Positions 49,956 to 58,398 of a stretch of DNA of 58,718 nt are shown here, piece by piece. Source of the DNA: Nitrospiraceae bacterium UBA2600. Lineage in GTDB: Bacteria > Nitrospirota > Thermodesulfovibrionia > Thermodesulfovibrionales > Thermodesulfovibrionaceae. Under the pieces are notes generated by a model. The model searched no databases, was not told the origin of the DNA, and saw only the letters and a program-made list of their open reading frames with translations. The translations under genes were made by a program, and so were the position numbers. The stretch spans positions 1-58,718 of the forward strand of contig DDKK01000052.1 of NCBI GenBank assembly GCA_002339325.1, given 5' to 3'. The stretch's first letter is position 1. Every line of letters starts with the position of its first letter.

Positions 49956-51725
49956 TTATATGCCAATAACTCTTCCTGTTTTTAAATCTATATCTATTGC
50001 TTTAAAATTTGGATTTGAAGCTGTTCCGGGCATTAGATTAATTTCTCCTGCTACAGGCACAATTAATTTAGCTCCATGAAATACTAATATATCTTTGATA
50101 AATAACTGCCATCCTTCCGGTACTCCCTTTAAGTTTGGATTATCAGACAGGCTTAGGTGCGTCTTTGCTATACATACAGAGAAGTCCTCAAATTCTTTCT
50201 TTTCATTGATTGATTGGAGTTTATCAAGGGCAAGAGGTGAAAACTCTACAGAATCTGCTCCGTATATTTCCCTTGCAATTTTTTCTATTTTTGAAATATG
50301 AGGTAATCGACTTTCATAGAGAAATCTAAATTTTGAACCTCTTTTGCATGCTTCCATGACTAATTCTACCAATTCTAAAGCTCCCTCTCCGCCCTTTTCC
50401 CAATGTTCAGAAACTGCCAGAGGAACTCCAATCTCTTTACAATATTTTTTTATAAATTCAATTTCTTCTGAAGTATCTGTCAGAAATCTGTTCAGGCAAA
50501 CTACCATGTTAAGACCAAATTTTTCTATTATTTTTATATGATGAAAGAGATTTCTCATTCCTCTTTCAAGCCATTGGATATTTTTTTCAAAATAATCCTT
50601 TGGTAATGGATTACCAGGTATTATTTTTGGTGCATTTCTGTCTCCTCCATGGTATTTTAAAGCCCTTAATGTTGTTACCAATACAGCAGCATCAGGTTTC
50701 AGTTCAGATATGCGACATTTTATATTACAGAACTTTTCAAATCCTATGTCTGCACCAAAACCTGCTTCTGTAATATGGTAGTCGCTCAGTTTAAGTCCTA
50801 TCATATCAGCGATAATAGATGACTGGCCTATGGCAATATTGGCAAAGGGAGCAGCATGTACGAATACGGGCTGTCCCTCTATTGTCTGGATTAGGTTAGG
50901 ATTTATGGCAGATAACATTAAAGCGCACATTGCACCGCTTACTTCAAGGTCTTTTGTTGTTATTGGCCTTCCATCTCGAGAGTAAGCAACAACTATATTG
51001 TTTATTCTTTCCTTAAGGTCTCTTAAATCTCTGGCTAAGCTTAAAATTGCCATTAACTCTGAAGAAGTGGCAATATCAAATCTTGATTCCATTGTCACTC
51101 CATCTTTTTTACCACCCAGACCGATTACTATTTTTCTTAAAGCCTGAGCACAGAAGTCAATTACCCAGCCCATCTGAACTTTCTTAGGGTCTATATCGAG
51201 CCTTTTTAAACCTCGTTTTTTGAGAATCTCATCAGGGTAGTTTGCCTCGTGAAGCATCCTTGAAGTAATTGCAACCATGGCGAGATTGTGTGCGTTAGTT
51301 ACGGCGTTTATATCGCCAGTAAACCCAATAGAGAACTCATTTCTTGGAATACATTGAGAAAGTCCTCCTCCTGCTGCAGAGCCCTTTATGTTCATGAGAG
51401 GGCCTGCAGAGGGTTGCCTTATGGCACAGCTTACTTTTTTGCCTTTTTTCCCAAAACCTTGAGTAAGTCCAATTGTTGTTGTTGATTTCCCTTCTCCAAA
51501 AGGAGTAGGAGTAATTGCGGTAACTATTATATATTTGCCATTAGGATTATCCTTAATTCTATTGTAAAGTTTCCCGAAATCAATTTTTGCTATGTAGCGT
51601 CCATAGGGTATTAATTCTTCTTCTTTTATATTTAGTTCTTCGGCAAGCTGAAATATGGTTTTCATTCGTTTTTCAGCTTCTTGAGCTATTAACCAGTCCG
51701 GTGATGAGAGGGGGTTAGGTAGCAT
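49956..51725 (-). CDS. fhs: Formate-tetrahydrofolate ligase
   Basis: A 589-residue enzyme that makes 10-formyl-THF from formate, ATP and THF. This is the first committed step of the methyl branch of the Wood-Ljungdahl pathway. It has the nucleotide-binding loop TPFGEGKSTTTIGL, FSIGFTGDINAVTNAHNL, and FVHAAPFANIAIGQSS. The C-terminus has PNLKGVPEGWQLF and MPGTASNPNF. It is 30-odd residues longer than the common ~556. No AGGAGG precedes the ATG, only AGAGAGAA. It is the last gene of the leftward selC unit. The other pathway genes (acsE-acsB) are 35 kb away. Confidence 0.97.
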   Translation of the reverse strand: MLPNPLSSPDWLIAQEAEKRMKTIFQLAEELNIKEEELIPYGRYIAKIDFGKLYNRIKDNPNGKYIIVTAITPTPFGEGKSTTTIGLTQGFGKKGKKVSCAIRQPSAGPLMNIKGSAAGGGLSQCIPRNEFSIGFTGDINAVTNAHNLAMVAITSRMLHEANYPDEILKKRGLKRLDIDPKKVQMGWVIDFCAQALRKIVIGLGGKKDGVTMESRFDIATSSELMAILSLARDLRDLKERINNIVVAYSRDGRPITTKDLEVSGAMCALMLSAINPNLIQTIEGQPVFVHAAPFANIAIGQSSIIADMIGLKLSDYHITEAGFGADIGFEKFCNIKCRISELKPDAAVLVTTLRALKYHGGDRNAPKIIPGNPLPKDYFEKNIQWLERGMRNLFHHIKIIEKFGLNMVVCLNRFLTDTSEEIEFIKKYCKEIGVPLAVSEHWEKGGEGALELVELVMEACKRGSKFRFLYESRLPHISKIEKIAREIYGADSVEFSPLALDKLQSINEKKEFEDFSVCIAKTHLSLSDNPNLKGVPEGWQLFIKDILVFHGAKLIVPVAGEINLMPGTASNPNFKAIDIDLKTGRVIGI

Positions 51726-51748
51726 AGAGTATTTTGTTTTCTCTCTTT

Positions 51749-51931
51749 TTATTCGTTAGGATTATCAATGTCGGCAAGATAATCTTTCAATTTCTCCATT
51801 AGAGAGTCCGGTAAAACATCTTCATAAAGTAGAGCATTCATCTCCTCTATTGTGAGCTTTTCCTTTATGTCTTTTGGAAGCATTCTAACTATAGCTACTC
51901 TTGCTGGATCTGGTTGTTTTTTTGTGTCCAT
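51749..51931 (-). CDS. Small conserved-looking protein of unknown function
   Basis: A 60-residue protein with a near-perfect ribosome binding site (AAAGGAGG, spacing 5) ahead of the ATG. It contains VRMLPKDIKEKLTIEEMNALLYEDV and a Pro-rich start MDTKKQPDPARVAIV. No family is recognised. It is soluble, acidic, and sits between the Mth938-like gene (15 bases upstream) and fhs (23 bases downstream). Its strong translation signal argues for a real gene. It may be an accessory to formate/one-carbon metabolism, but I see no direct evidence. Confidence 0.7.
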   Translation of the reverse strand: MDTKKQPDPARVAIVRMLPKDIKEKLTIEEMNALLYEDVLPDSLMEKLKDYLADIDNPNE

Positions 51932-51946
51932 TTTGTCCTCCTTTTG

Positions 51947-52291
51947 TTAGCATGTCAGGTGGAAAGCACCGGCTACTTTTTTGCCTTCCTCCAGGAACTT
52001 ATTAAAAATCGAAACTGCTTTTTCCGTATCGCTCACATAAGTTTCTATACCTTTTTCTTTGAGCTCCTCAATCAGCTCTTCTGGCACTTTCATTTTTTCG
52101 TAAGCACCCGTTCCAATAACGAGAATTTTTATATCTCTTTTCAATACTTCTTCAAGGTCAGACATACAGAGACCGTGCCCTTCTTTTCTCCACCATGATG
52201 GATAGAGACTGTCAGGAAAGACAATTAAGTCTGCCGTGTATTCCTTATTTTCTACAATAACTTTTCCAAAGGAGTAATGATTAATTTTCAT
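51947..52291 (-). CDS. Mth938-like (DUF498) domain protein
   Basis: About 114 residues from ATG 52291, which has AAAGGAGG eleven bases upstream. Upstream in-frame codons run through the tRNA-Sec gene and are rejected. The fold is recognised from YSFGKVIVENKEYTADLIVFPDSLYPSWWRKEGHGL and ILVIGTGAYEKMKVPEELIEELKEKGIETYVSDTEKAVSIFNKF, the AAMDC/Mth938 family. The biochemical role is unknown. It begins 21 bases after the encoded CCA of tRNA-Sec on the same strand, so it may be transcribed with it. Confidence 0.85.
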   Translation of the reverse strand: MKINHYSFGKVIVENKEYTADLIVFPDSLYPSWWRKEGHGLCMSDLEEVLKRDIKILVIGTGAYEKMKVPEELIEELKEKGIETYVSDTEKAVSIFNKFLEEGKKVAGAFHLTC

Positions 52292-52312
52292 AGGGGTAAC
52301 CTCCTTTTTTGT

Positions 52313-52410
52313 TGGCGGGAGCGTGTGGGAATCGAACCCACCCTGCCTGTTCCTCACAGGCAACACTGGATTTGAAGTCCAGGAGGGACACCAGAACCCC
52401 ATACACTCCC
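52313..52410 (-). tRNA. selC: tRNA-Sec (anticodon UCA)
   Basis: A 98-base gene with encoded CCA (plus-strand TGG at 52313-52315). An 8-bp acceptor (GGGAGTGT with ACGCTCCC), an anticodon stem CTGGA-CTTCAAA-TCCAG giving anticodon TCA (52373-52375), a long variable arm (TTGCCTGTGAGGAACAGGCA) and a T-arm GTGGGTTCGATTCCCAC are present. The 8-bp acceptor and long variable arm are the hallmarks of selenocysteine tRNA. Selenocysteine is inserted at UGA with SelA/SelB help; selA, selB and a selenoprotein gene are not in the window. It heads the Mth938-60aa-fhs unit. Confidence 0.95.
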
Positions 52411-52418
52411 GATATAGA

Positions 52419-52447
52419 ATTTTACAGCATTTTTGATATTTTTGCAA
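52419..52447 (-). promoter_or_regulatory. Promoter of tRNA-Sec
   Basis: Minus strand: TTGCAA (52442-52447), a 17-base spacer and TAAAAT (52419-52424), eight bases before the mature 5' end at 52410. Confidence 0.65.
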
Positions 52448-52493
52448 TTATTTACATTGTATATTCTGTATTATGTGTGAGAGAATTCAATGA

Positions 52494-52522
52494 TTGCCTA
52501 AAACTTCCTATTAAGTTATAAT
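52494..52522 (+). promoter_or_regulatory. Promoter of the Fur-family gene
   Basis: TTGCCT (52494-52499), 17-base spacer, TATAAT (52517-52522); the leader carries AAGGAG (52535-52540) before ATG 52546. TTAAGTTATAATG around the -10 is partly palindromic and could be an operator, but no full Fur or PerR box is clear. Confidence 0.6.
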
Positions 52523-52545
52523 GAAAAAAATGAGAAGGAGTATCT

Positions 52546-53016
52546 ATGCCATATTGGCAAGGCGGTGGCTGTAGGGGAAGATTTAGAGAATGTGGATTGA
52601 AATGGACTCAGACAAGAGAAGCTATCGTTAATACTCTTTCGTCAAAGTCTGGACATCTTAGCGCAGAAGAAATCTTTTTTGAAGTCAAGAAGGTTCTTCC
52701 TGGGATAGGACTTGCTACAGTTTACAGAACTCTTGAGACACTGAGAGAGCTTGGCATAGTGAGAGAATTTGATTTTAAAGATGGAAGAACCCGCTATGAG
52801 TTCGTTGTTGGTAAGGAAAACGCTGAACATTACCATCTTATATGTAGAATTTGCGGGAAAATTATTGATTATGAGATAAACCCTCATAAAGAAGAAGACC
52901 CTATCAAAGATTTTAAAAGCTTTTTATCAGAAAAGTTTAATTTTTCTATTGAACGTTCGGATGTGCAATTTTTGGGTCTCTGTGAAAAGTGCAGAGAGAT
53001 TTTAGATAAAAAATAA
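52546..53016 (+). CDS. Fur/PerR-family metal-dependent repressor
   Basis: A 156-residue regulator. The winged-helix N-terminal domain contains WTQTREAIVNTL and LATVYRTLETLRELGIVREF. The dimerisation domain has HYHLICRICGKIIDYE with the first structural Cys pair and LGLCEKCREIL with the second. The regulatory His/Asp ligands around HYH are kept. The N-terminus has an unusual Gly/Cys-rich run (GGGCRGRFREC). It may respond to iron, or to peroxide (PerR type); the two cannot be told apart by eye. A good promoter and ribosome binding site precede it. The gene ends at the base before the YhaN-like gene. Confidence 0.9.
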   Translation: MPYWQGGGCRGRFRECGLKWTQTREAIVNTLSSKSGHLSAEEIFFEVKKVLPGIGLATVYRTLETLRELGIVREFDFKDGRTRYEFVVGKENAEHYHLICRICGKIIDYEINPHKEEDPIKDFKSFLSEKFNFSIERSDVQFLGLCEKCREILDKK

Positions 53017-55674
53017 TTAAAGAGATATTTCTTTAAAGCCAAGCTCTAAATTCGAACTCTTTATTTTAAATAATTCTCTTATGTGGTCATCCATTGTGAG
53101 ATAAATAATCTGCCATCCCTCTCGTGCCAACTCAAAGAGGGTTTCAACTAAAAGGGGTCTCTTTTTGTAGTCTGAGTGCTGAAAAGCATCGTCTAAAATC
53201 AGAAAGGCAGGCTCGCCTTTTAGAATGTTTTTAGCTAAACCTATCCTTAAAGCTATCATTATTTGTTCTTTCGCACCTGTGCTTAAATCACTCAAGTTGA
53301 AGCTTGAGAATTCATCATTGATAATAATGTCTTCTTGATTTTTTGAGCTTTCATGCTCTGAAGACGGAATTGTAAAACTTAATGATTTATATCTGCCTGT
53401 AATTTTTTCTATAAGTCTCGTTATCTCTGGAGTGTTTATTTTCTCCATGAGTTTTTCATCTTCTTCCCTTTGCAGTTCCTGTATTGTCTCATGAACCATT
53501 ATTCCTGCTATTATTTTTGCCTCTGTATCTTCAAGGCTTTCCAGAAGTTCTTTTCTTTTTAAATATACTTTCTCTATCATTTCATTCCAGCTGGTAGATA
53601 TATCTATGCCTGTGAGCTGTATTATTCGGGCTCTAAGTCTCTCTAATTCTTGACTTTTTGATTTTAAATGCTCTTCGAGCTCGGATAACTCTCTGTCAAT
53701 TTTCTCTAAGTCTTGGGGAGAAAATTTTATGTTAGGATTTTCCTTAATAAACTCATTTTCAGGCACGCCTAATCCTTTAAGTAATCCTTCAATTTCATTG
53801 AGCTCTTTTTCAATTTGTTTTCTCTCTTTTTCTATTTCTTCAACTTTTTTAGTCCATTCGGTCTCTTCTAAATCAATGTTTAAGTCGTTTTTAAAAATTT
53901 CTTCTATCTGTTTTTTTGTCTCTACGAGTCTTTTTTCATATAATTCCCTTTGTTCTTCCATTCTATATTCTTGTTCTCTTAATTTAATAAGACCAGAAAT
54001 TTCCTCAATTTTTTCGTCCCATTCCTTTTTATTAAATTTGACTCCAGGGTCTTTAATTTCGTAGTCACTCTCTTCTATTCCCAGTTCTTCAAGTTTACCT
54101 CTTAATCGCTGTGCTTTCGCTTTTAATTCTTCTCTTTCATTTCTTATTTCTGCTATTTTTTCAGTCCATTTATTTTCGTCTATGCCATTAATTCCGATTC
54201 GATTGAAAAAGTCCTCAATTCTATACTTTAAAGAAAGTAGCTCTGTATTAAGTCTCTCGATTTCCCTTTCGTATGTATCTAAGTTAAAGTAGCTTTTCTC
54301 TTGCTCATAGAGTAATTCCTCAAAGTCAGTCAAATTTTCAGGCTCTTTCCCAAATTTTTTTGCAAATTCTTCCCTCAAAGTTTTCAGTTCTTCGCTCTTC
54401 TTGAAACTTGTAAAGGACTTTTTGGTTTTCAGCATATAATAAGTTGCAAAAAGTCCTGAAGCTACGAGAACAATGCTTGCTGAAATTTTTTGTTCAAGGA
54501 AAATCATTAAAATCCCAACAAGTATGAGAAAAGCAGAGAGATATGGAAGAAGAGATGTTGCTTTACCTGTTTTCAGAGGTGAAGAGATAATTTTAAGATA
54601 ATTCTCTTTCGCTGCTTTAAGCCAGTAGTAATCTTTTGATTTTTCTTTTAATTTATTTAGAGTGTCTAATTTATCATTTATTTCTGCTATTTTATGCCCA
54701 TACTGAATCACAGCCTGCTGAATATCTGAAATATCCTCATCGGTAAATTTTTTTAGTTGTAGTTCCGTATCTTTTAGGTTAATTGAAATTTTATAGGCTT
54801 CGTGTTTTTTGGCTTTCTGAAGAGTTTCTTTGTCTCTTTCTAATTCTGGTATTCTTTGGGTTTGTTTTCTTATTGCCTTAAGCTCTATTTCTAACTTTTC
54901 AATGTCCTCACTTATATTTTTATGCTCCTGTATGAGTTTTTTTAATTTTTCAAGCAGGTGGTCAGAGAATTTTTCTTTTTCTATTTTTAGTTTATTAAGT
55001 TTTTCATTCAAAACATATGCTTCATATCTTTTGGCCTTAAGTAAAAGCTGCTTTTGTCCTGAAAGTTCTTCTTTTCTTATTTGTAGGTTTCTGATTTCTC
55101 CCTGTTCATATTCATTTATTAGCTGTTTTATTAATCCTTCAATTTGGTTTATTTTCTCTTTTGTTTCAATATAATCTTTGCCTTCGCCTTGCTTTTTTAT
55201 GTTTATCTGTCCGTCTTCAATTTTTGCTCCTTTTAAGGTGGCCGTAATTTTACTTTCAATCTGATTTAATACTCTTCTCGGAGACAGAATTTCTTTAAGT
55301 GTTTTTTTATCAATTCCGCAAGAATTTTTTACTATTTCTGTCTCTCCTTCTTTCACTATTAAGAGATTACTTAGCGATGGCGGAAGCCCTTTTTGCTGTT
55401 TTTCCAAATGGTCTTCTATTTTTTTCTTTGATGATGGTGTGAAATCAGAAGATTTATTATCAAATCCAGATATTACAACTTTTCCCTGTCCAGGTTGTCT
55501 GAGGTCGCTCCAATGAACTTTGTTTTTAAAGAGGCTATGAATTATAAATTCAACAAGATAGGACTTGCCTTTCTCGTTTTCGCTGTAGACAAGGTTAACT
55601 GTGGAAAAATCTATACTTAAGTTGCTGAGTGGACCGCATTGTTTTATGGCTATTTTTTCTATTTTTAATGGCAT
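53017..55674 (-). CDS. YhaN/Rad50-like SMC-type ATPase with transmembrane hairpin
   Basis: An 885-residue protein. The N-terminal ATPase half has Walker A SENEKGKS (31-38). Coiled coils run ~170-365 and ~420-780, and the C-terminal half has the ABC signature LSDLSTGAKEQ and Walker B FLILDDAF. Where Rad50 would carry a zinc hook CxxC, residues ~375-393 and ~398-415 are two hydrophobic helices (LPYLSAFLILVGILMIFL and IVLVASGLFATYYML). So the coil apex is probably in the membrane, as in YhaN-type proteins. It is one base from the Mre11-like nuclease gene, its expected partner. A role in DNA end processing is inferred. Confidence 0.85.
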   Translation of the reverse strand: MPLKIEKIAIKQCGPLSNLSIDFSTVNLVYSENEKGKSYLVEFIIHSLFKNKVHWSDLRQPGQGKVVISGFDNKSSDFTPSSKKKIEDHLEKQQKGLPPSLSNLLIVKEGETEIVKNSCGIDKKTLKEILSPRRVLNQIESKITATLKGAKIEDGQINIKKQGEGKDYIETKEKINQIEGLIKQLINEYEQGEIRNLQIRKEELSGQKQLLLKAKRYEAYVLNEKLNKLKIEKEKFSDHLLEKLKKLIQEHKNISEDIEKLEIELKAIRKQTQRIPELERDKETLQKAKKHEAYKISINLKDTELQLKKFTDEDISDIQQAVIQYGHKIAEINDKLDTLNKLKEKSKDYYWLKAAKENYLKIISSPLKTGKATSLLPYLSAFLILVGILMIFLEQKISASIVLVASGLFATYYMLKTKKSFTSFKKSEELKTLREEFAKKFGKEPENLTDFEELLYEQEKSYFNLDTYEREIERLNTELLSLKYRIEDFFNRIGINGIDENKWTEKIAEIRNEREELKAKAQRLRGKLEELGIEESDYEIKDPGVKFNKKEWDEKIEEISGLIKLREQEYRMEEQRELYEKRLVETKKQIEEIFKNDLNIDLEETEWTKKVEEIEKERKQIEKELNEIEGLLKGLGVPENEFIKENPNIKFSPQDLEKIDRELSELEEHLKSKSQELERLRARIIQLTGIDISTSWNEMIEKVYLKRKELLESLEDTEAKIIAGIMVHETIQELQREEDEKLMEKINTPEITRLIEKITGRYKSLSFTIPSSEHESSKNQEDIIINDEFSSFNLSDLSTGAKEQIMIALRIGLAKNILKGEPAFLILDDAFQHSDYKKRPLLVETLFELAREGWQIIYLTMDDHIRELFKIKSSNLELGFKEISL

Positions 55675-55675
55675 T

Positions 55676-56737
55676 TTAGTCGCTAAAAATTAACTCCATT
55701 GCTTTTTGTAATATTTTTTCTCTTGGAGCTTGCTGATTGCTAATCTCTATTTTTTCCATTTTTTCTTTTACCTTTTCAAGAAGATAGAGCCTGTCTGAGT
55801 CAATTTCCTTTAAAATTTTTATCTCTGAAATATCCAAACCATCTTTTTCATAAAGATTAATTCCTGTATTAGACAGTATATTCAGAAATATTTCCATTGT
55901 TTCTCTTAAATCCCTTACATATCCTTTTAGAGATAATCGGACAGAAGCTTTTGAGAGTTCCTGCTGATTTACATTCCAGCCTTCTACCATCTGTATAATT
56001 TTTTTATTTATAAAATCTTCCTGCTCCTCTGAGGGGAGAAGTGTTATGGTTTCATTAAAATAGATTTTATCTGTATTAACAATAATGTCTTCTACATGGT
56101 CTGCAATTGTATCGTATACGAGGAATCTTCTTTTTCCTGTCTCGGTAATATCTAAACCGCAGGGTGACCCTGGATAAAAAACTCTTCCGAAATCAGAGGG
56201 TTTGTGAATATGCCCTAAGAATACTCTTAAAGGATTGTGTCTGAGTATTGCCTTTGTTGTAAGGGGCATATAAAACCCAGGCTCATAAGGGTTTAACTCT
56301 CTGTTTCCTGTTATGTAATCTCCATGACCTATTAAAATCCACTTTTCCTGGATAGGTTTTTCGTGAGCGAACTCTGATAAAACTTCATCCATTGAGTTTT
56401 TTGGATTGTAAGGGATGAAAAGAACAGACATGCCTTCGATTTCTTTTATTTTTGTTTCATTTAACACTTCTATATTGGAGGAAACAAAGAGTTTGTTGCT
56501 AATCTGATAGTCATGATTGCCGGGAATGATAGAGATTTTTATGGAAGGAAAATTTTTGCAAAGAGAGTCAAAGTCAGCATAATTTGAAAAGTCTCTGTCA
56601 AATAGGTCTCCTGCAATTATCAGATATTCTATGCCTGACTGTTTTATTTGTTCAAATATATTCTCCAGTGCCCTGTATCTCTCAGGCGTTTCATTGTGTC
56701 TTTTTAGATGAACATCTGCGGTGATTGCAATTTTCAT
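55676..56737 (-). CDS. Mre11/SbcD/YhaO-like nuclease
   Basis: A 353-residue calcineurin-type phosphoesterase with all the metal-site motifs: ADVHL (D8, H10), IAGDLFDRD, IPGNHDYQ, GHGDYITG and LGHIHKP. After the catalytic domain (~1-230) a C-terminal region would bind the coiled-coil base of the ATPase. It is the partner of the YhaN-like ATPase one base downstream. A TAAAAT ends eight bases before the ATG, with no clear -35 and no ribosome binding site. Together the pair would process DNA ends or perhaps membrane-near DNA. Confidence 0.87.
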   Translation of the reverse strand: MKIAITADVHLKRHNETPERYRALENIFEQIKQSGIEYLIIAGDLFDRDFSNYADFDSLCKNFPSIKISIIPGNHDYQISNKLFVSSNIEVLNETKIKEIEGMSVLFIPYNPKNSMDEVLSEFAHEKPIQEKWILIGHGDYITGNRELNPYEPGFYMPLTTKAILRHNPLRVFLGHIHKPSDFGRVFYPGSPCGLDITETGKRRFLVYDTIADHVEDIIVNTDKIYFNETITLLPSEEQEDFINKKIIQMVEGWNVNQQELSKASVRLSLKGYVRDLRETMEIFLNILSNTGINLYEKDGLDISEIKILKEIDSDRLYLLEKVKEKMEKIEISNQQAPREKILQKAMELIFSD

Positions 56738-56789
56738 TAAGAATTATTTTATCAGATTTTCCACTTTGCAGTTTTTGAAACTTGAAAAT

Positions 56790-57407
56790 TTATTTTATCT
56801 GCAAAAACTTATGAATCTGAAGATTAAATCTAACTTGGAGTCTATCCTCAATAATCCACTCTGCAAGCTTGCTTGGTTGTAAAAATCCTATTGCAGGAGA
56901 AAAAAGTATCTCTCTTGTTTTTGCAGAATATTTTTTAAGGAAGTCTTTAGCCCATTCATAATCTCTTCTGTCGGTTATTACGAATTTAATCTCGTCTGCC
57001 TTTTTAAGAAACCGAAGGTTTTCAAGGCAGTTTTTACTTTCCATGCTACTGCCTGGAGTTTTTATGTCAAGAATTATTTTGACTTGCCGAGGGACACGTT
57101 CTATTGAAATTGAACCATTTGTCTCAAGAACAACATTATGTTTCATATCAATAAGTTTATCCATAAGGTCATAAATCTCATTCTGTAAAAGGGGTTCTCC
57201 TCCTGTAATTGCAACATATTTTAATTGTGACGATTTTATTATACGGAGCAATTCATCAACTGAGAACTCTTTTCCATTGTCATAAGAGTAAGTTGTGTCA
57301 CAGTAAGTGCATCTTAGATTACAGCCAGAAAGCCTTACAAATATCATGGGAATTCCTACAAGAGAGCCTTCTCCTTGTATGCTAATAAAGATTTCGGAGA
57401 TTTTCAT
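56790..57407 (-). CDS. queE: 7-carboxy-7-deazaguanine synthase QueE
   Basis: A 205-residue radical SAM enzyme that contracts 6-carboxy-tetrahydropterin to 7-carboxy-7-deazaguanine, an early step of queuosine synthesis. The cluster motif is C29-x3-C33-x2-C36 (CNLRCTYC), with the N-terminal IFISIQGEGSLVGIPMIFVRL and TGGEPLLQ. The length is normal for the shorter type. It starts inside the stop of the YdjM-like gene (ATGA). queC, queD and queF are not in the window. Confidence 0.94.
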   Translation of the reverse strand: MKISEIFISIQGEGSLVGIPMIFVRLSGCNLRCTYCDTTYSYDNGKEFSVDELLRIIKSSQLKYVAITGGEPLLQNEIYDLMDKLIDMKHNVVLETNGSISIERVPRQVKIILDIKTPGSSMESKNCLENLRFLKKADEIKFVITDRRDYEWAKDFLKKYSAKTREILFSPAIGFLQPSKLAEWIIEDRLQVRFNLQIHKFLQIK

Positions 57408-58306
57408 ATCGTTAGTTTAGAATTGATAATTTTATATCCTTCTGAAGCCTCTTTAAGCCATACTTGTGCTGAGAATCTACCTTCAGGCAAGAAACCATAG
57501 GAGAGTTCTCGCCAGGTGACTACCGTGATATTCCCTTCTCTTTTTGCCTCTGCTACAGGATGTTTAGCAATATTAAGAAGGGCTTTTACAGACTGCGAGT
57601 CCTTTGATTTTGATATTGCATCATCATTAATTATTTTATATCTTTTATCTATATAAACCTTCTTTGAGAAAAGGTCTACGAATCCTGTTATGTATTCGTC
57701 GTTGTATTTTGATACAAACCACCACCTTAAAAAATCATTGGGCAAAGGATAGACTCTGTATTGCTGGGCTTCAATTTTTTGTTTAAGGAAATCTCGGGCT
57801 TCTGTTTTAAGATAAGCCTTAAGCCCTATGTAGAATAGGACAAAGATTATAGCTAAGAGATAAAAAAACCTTGACTGCTTTTTGAATTTTAATGAAATTA
57901 TCACGGAAAGCAGAAATGGTAGAAGCACATATGGGTCTATGATGAAGGTGAGAGAAAGACTGTAAGGAGTGCAGTCGAAAGGACATAGTATTCTTGTTCC
58001 ATACTGGTTAGTAAGGTCAAGGAGAATATGAAGAGCATAACCGCAAAGGGAAATGAGATAAACTTTAAAGAAACCATACTTTTTTCGTAAAATGAGAGCA
58101 GGTATGAGGGGAAACACGAAAAGAGCAAGTATTCCATGTGTTATGCCTCTGTGGTAGATGAGAAATGTTTCTTTACCGTGAAGTCTGAGAATTATATCCA
58201 AATCAGGCGAAAGGGTGGATATTATAAAAACAAAGAGTAGAGCTCTGTTTTTTGTCAGAAAGCTTCCTGAGACAAAACCAGAAAGACTATGAGAGAGAGG
58301 ATCCAT
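57404..58306 (-). CDS. YdjM/YbcI-like membrane metal-dependent hydrolase
   Basis: About 300 residues from ATG 58306; upstream in-frame TTG codons lack support. It opens MDPLSHSLSGFVSGS and continues SPDLDIILRLHGKETFLIYHRGITHGILA. This carries the His/Asp-rich motifs of the YdjM (DUF457-like) family of membrane-bound metal-dependent hydrolases. Four or five hydrophobic helices and a soluble C-terminal part follow. The substrate is unknown. A TAAAAT ends five bases before the ATG, suggesting leaderless expression. Coupled to queE by ATGA. Confidence 0.8.
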   Translation of the reverse strand: MDPLSHSLSGFVSGSFLTKNRALLFVFIISTLSPDLDIILRLHGKETFLIYHRGITHGILALFVFPLIPALILRKKYGFFKVYLISLCGYALHILLDLTNQYGTRILCPFDCTPYSLSLTFIIDPYVLLPFLLSVIISLKFKKQSRFFYLLAIIFVLFYIGLKAYLKTEARDFLKQKIEAQQYRVYPLPNDFLRWWFVSKYNDEYITGFVDLFSKKVYIDKRYKIINDDAISKSKDSQSVKALLNIAKHPVAEAKREGNITVVTWRELSYGFLPEGRFSAQVWLKEASEGYKIINSKLTI

Positions 58307-58384
58307 TGAGAATTTTAACAAAAAAGATTAACTTCCGTCCTCTTCTTTTGATAAGAGAATTGTTGAAATTTTATGTAGCCCTGT

Positions 58385-58398
58385 GTCATATTTATGAC
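58385..58398. promoter_or_regulatory. Palindrome at the start of the sigma-54 activator gene
   Basis: GTCATA-TT-TATGAC, two perfect 6-base arms, ends exactly one base before the proposed ATG. It may be an operator for autoregulation; it is too short to be sure. Confidence 0.35.

Noticed and set aside
52313..52410. Possible selenoprotein in this window read through UGA.
   Set aside because: No gene here stops at TGA with family sequence continuing in frame afterwards.
52292..52447. Open frame extending the Mth938-like gene upstream.
   Set aside because: It passes through the tRNA-Sec gene; ATG 52291 has a strong ribosome binding site.
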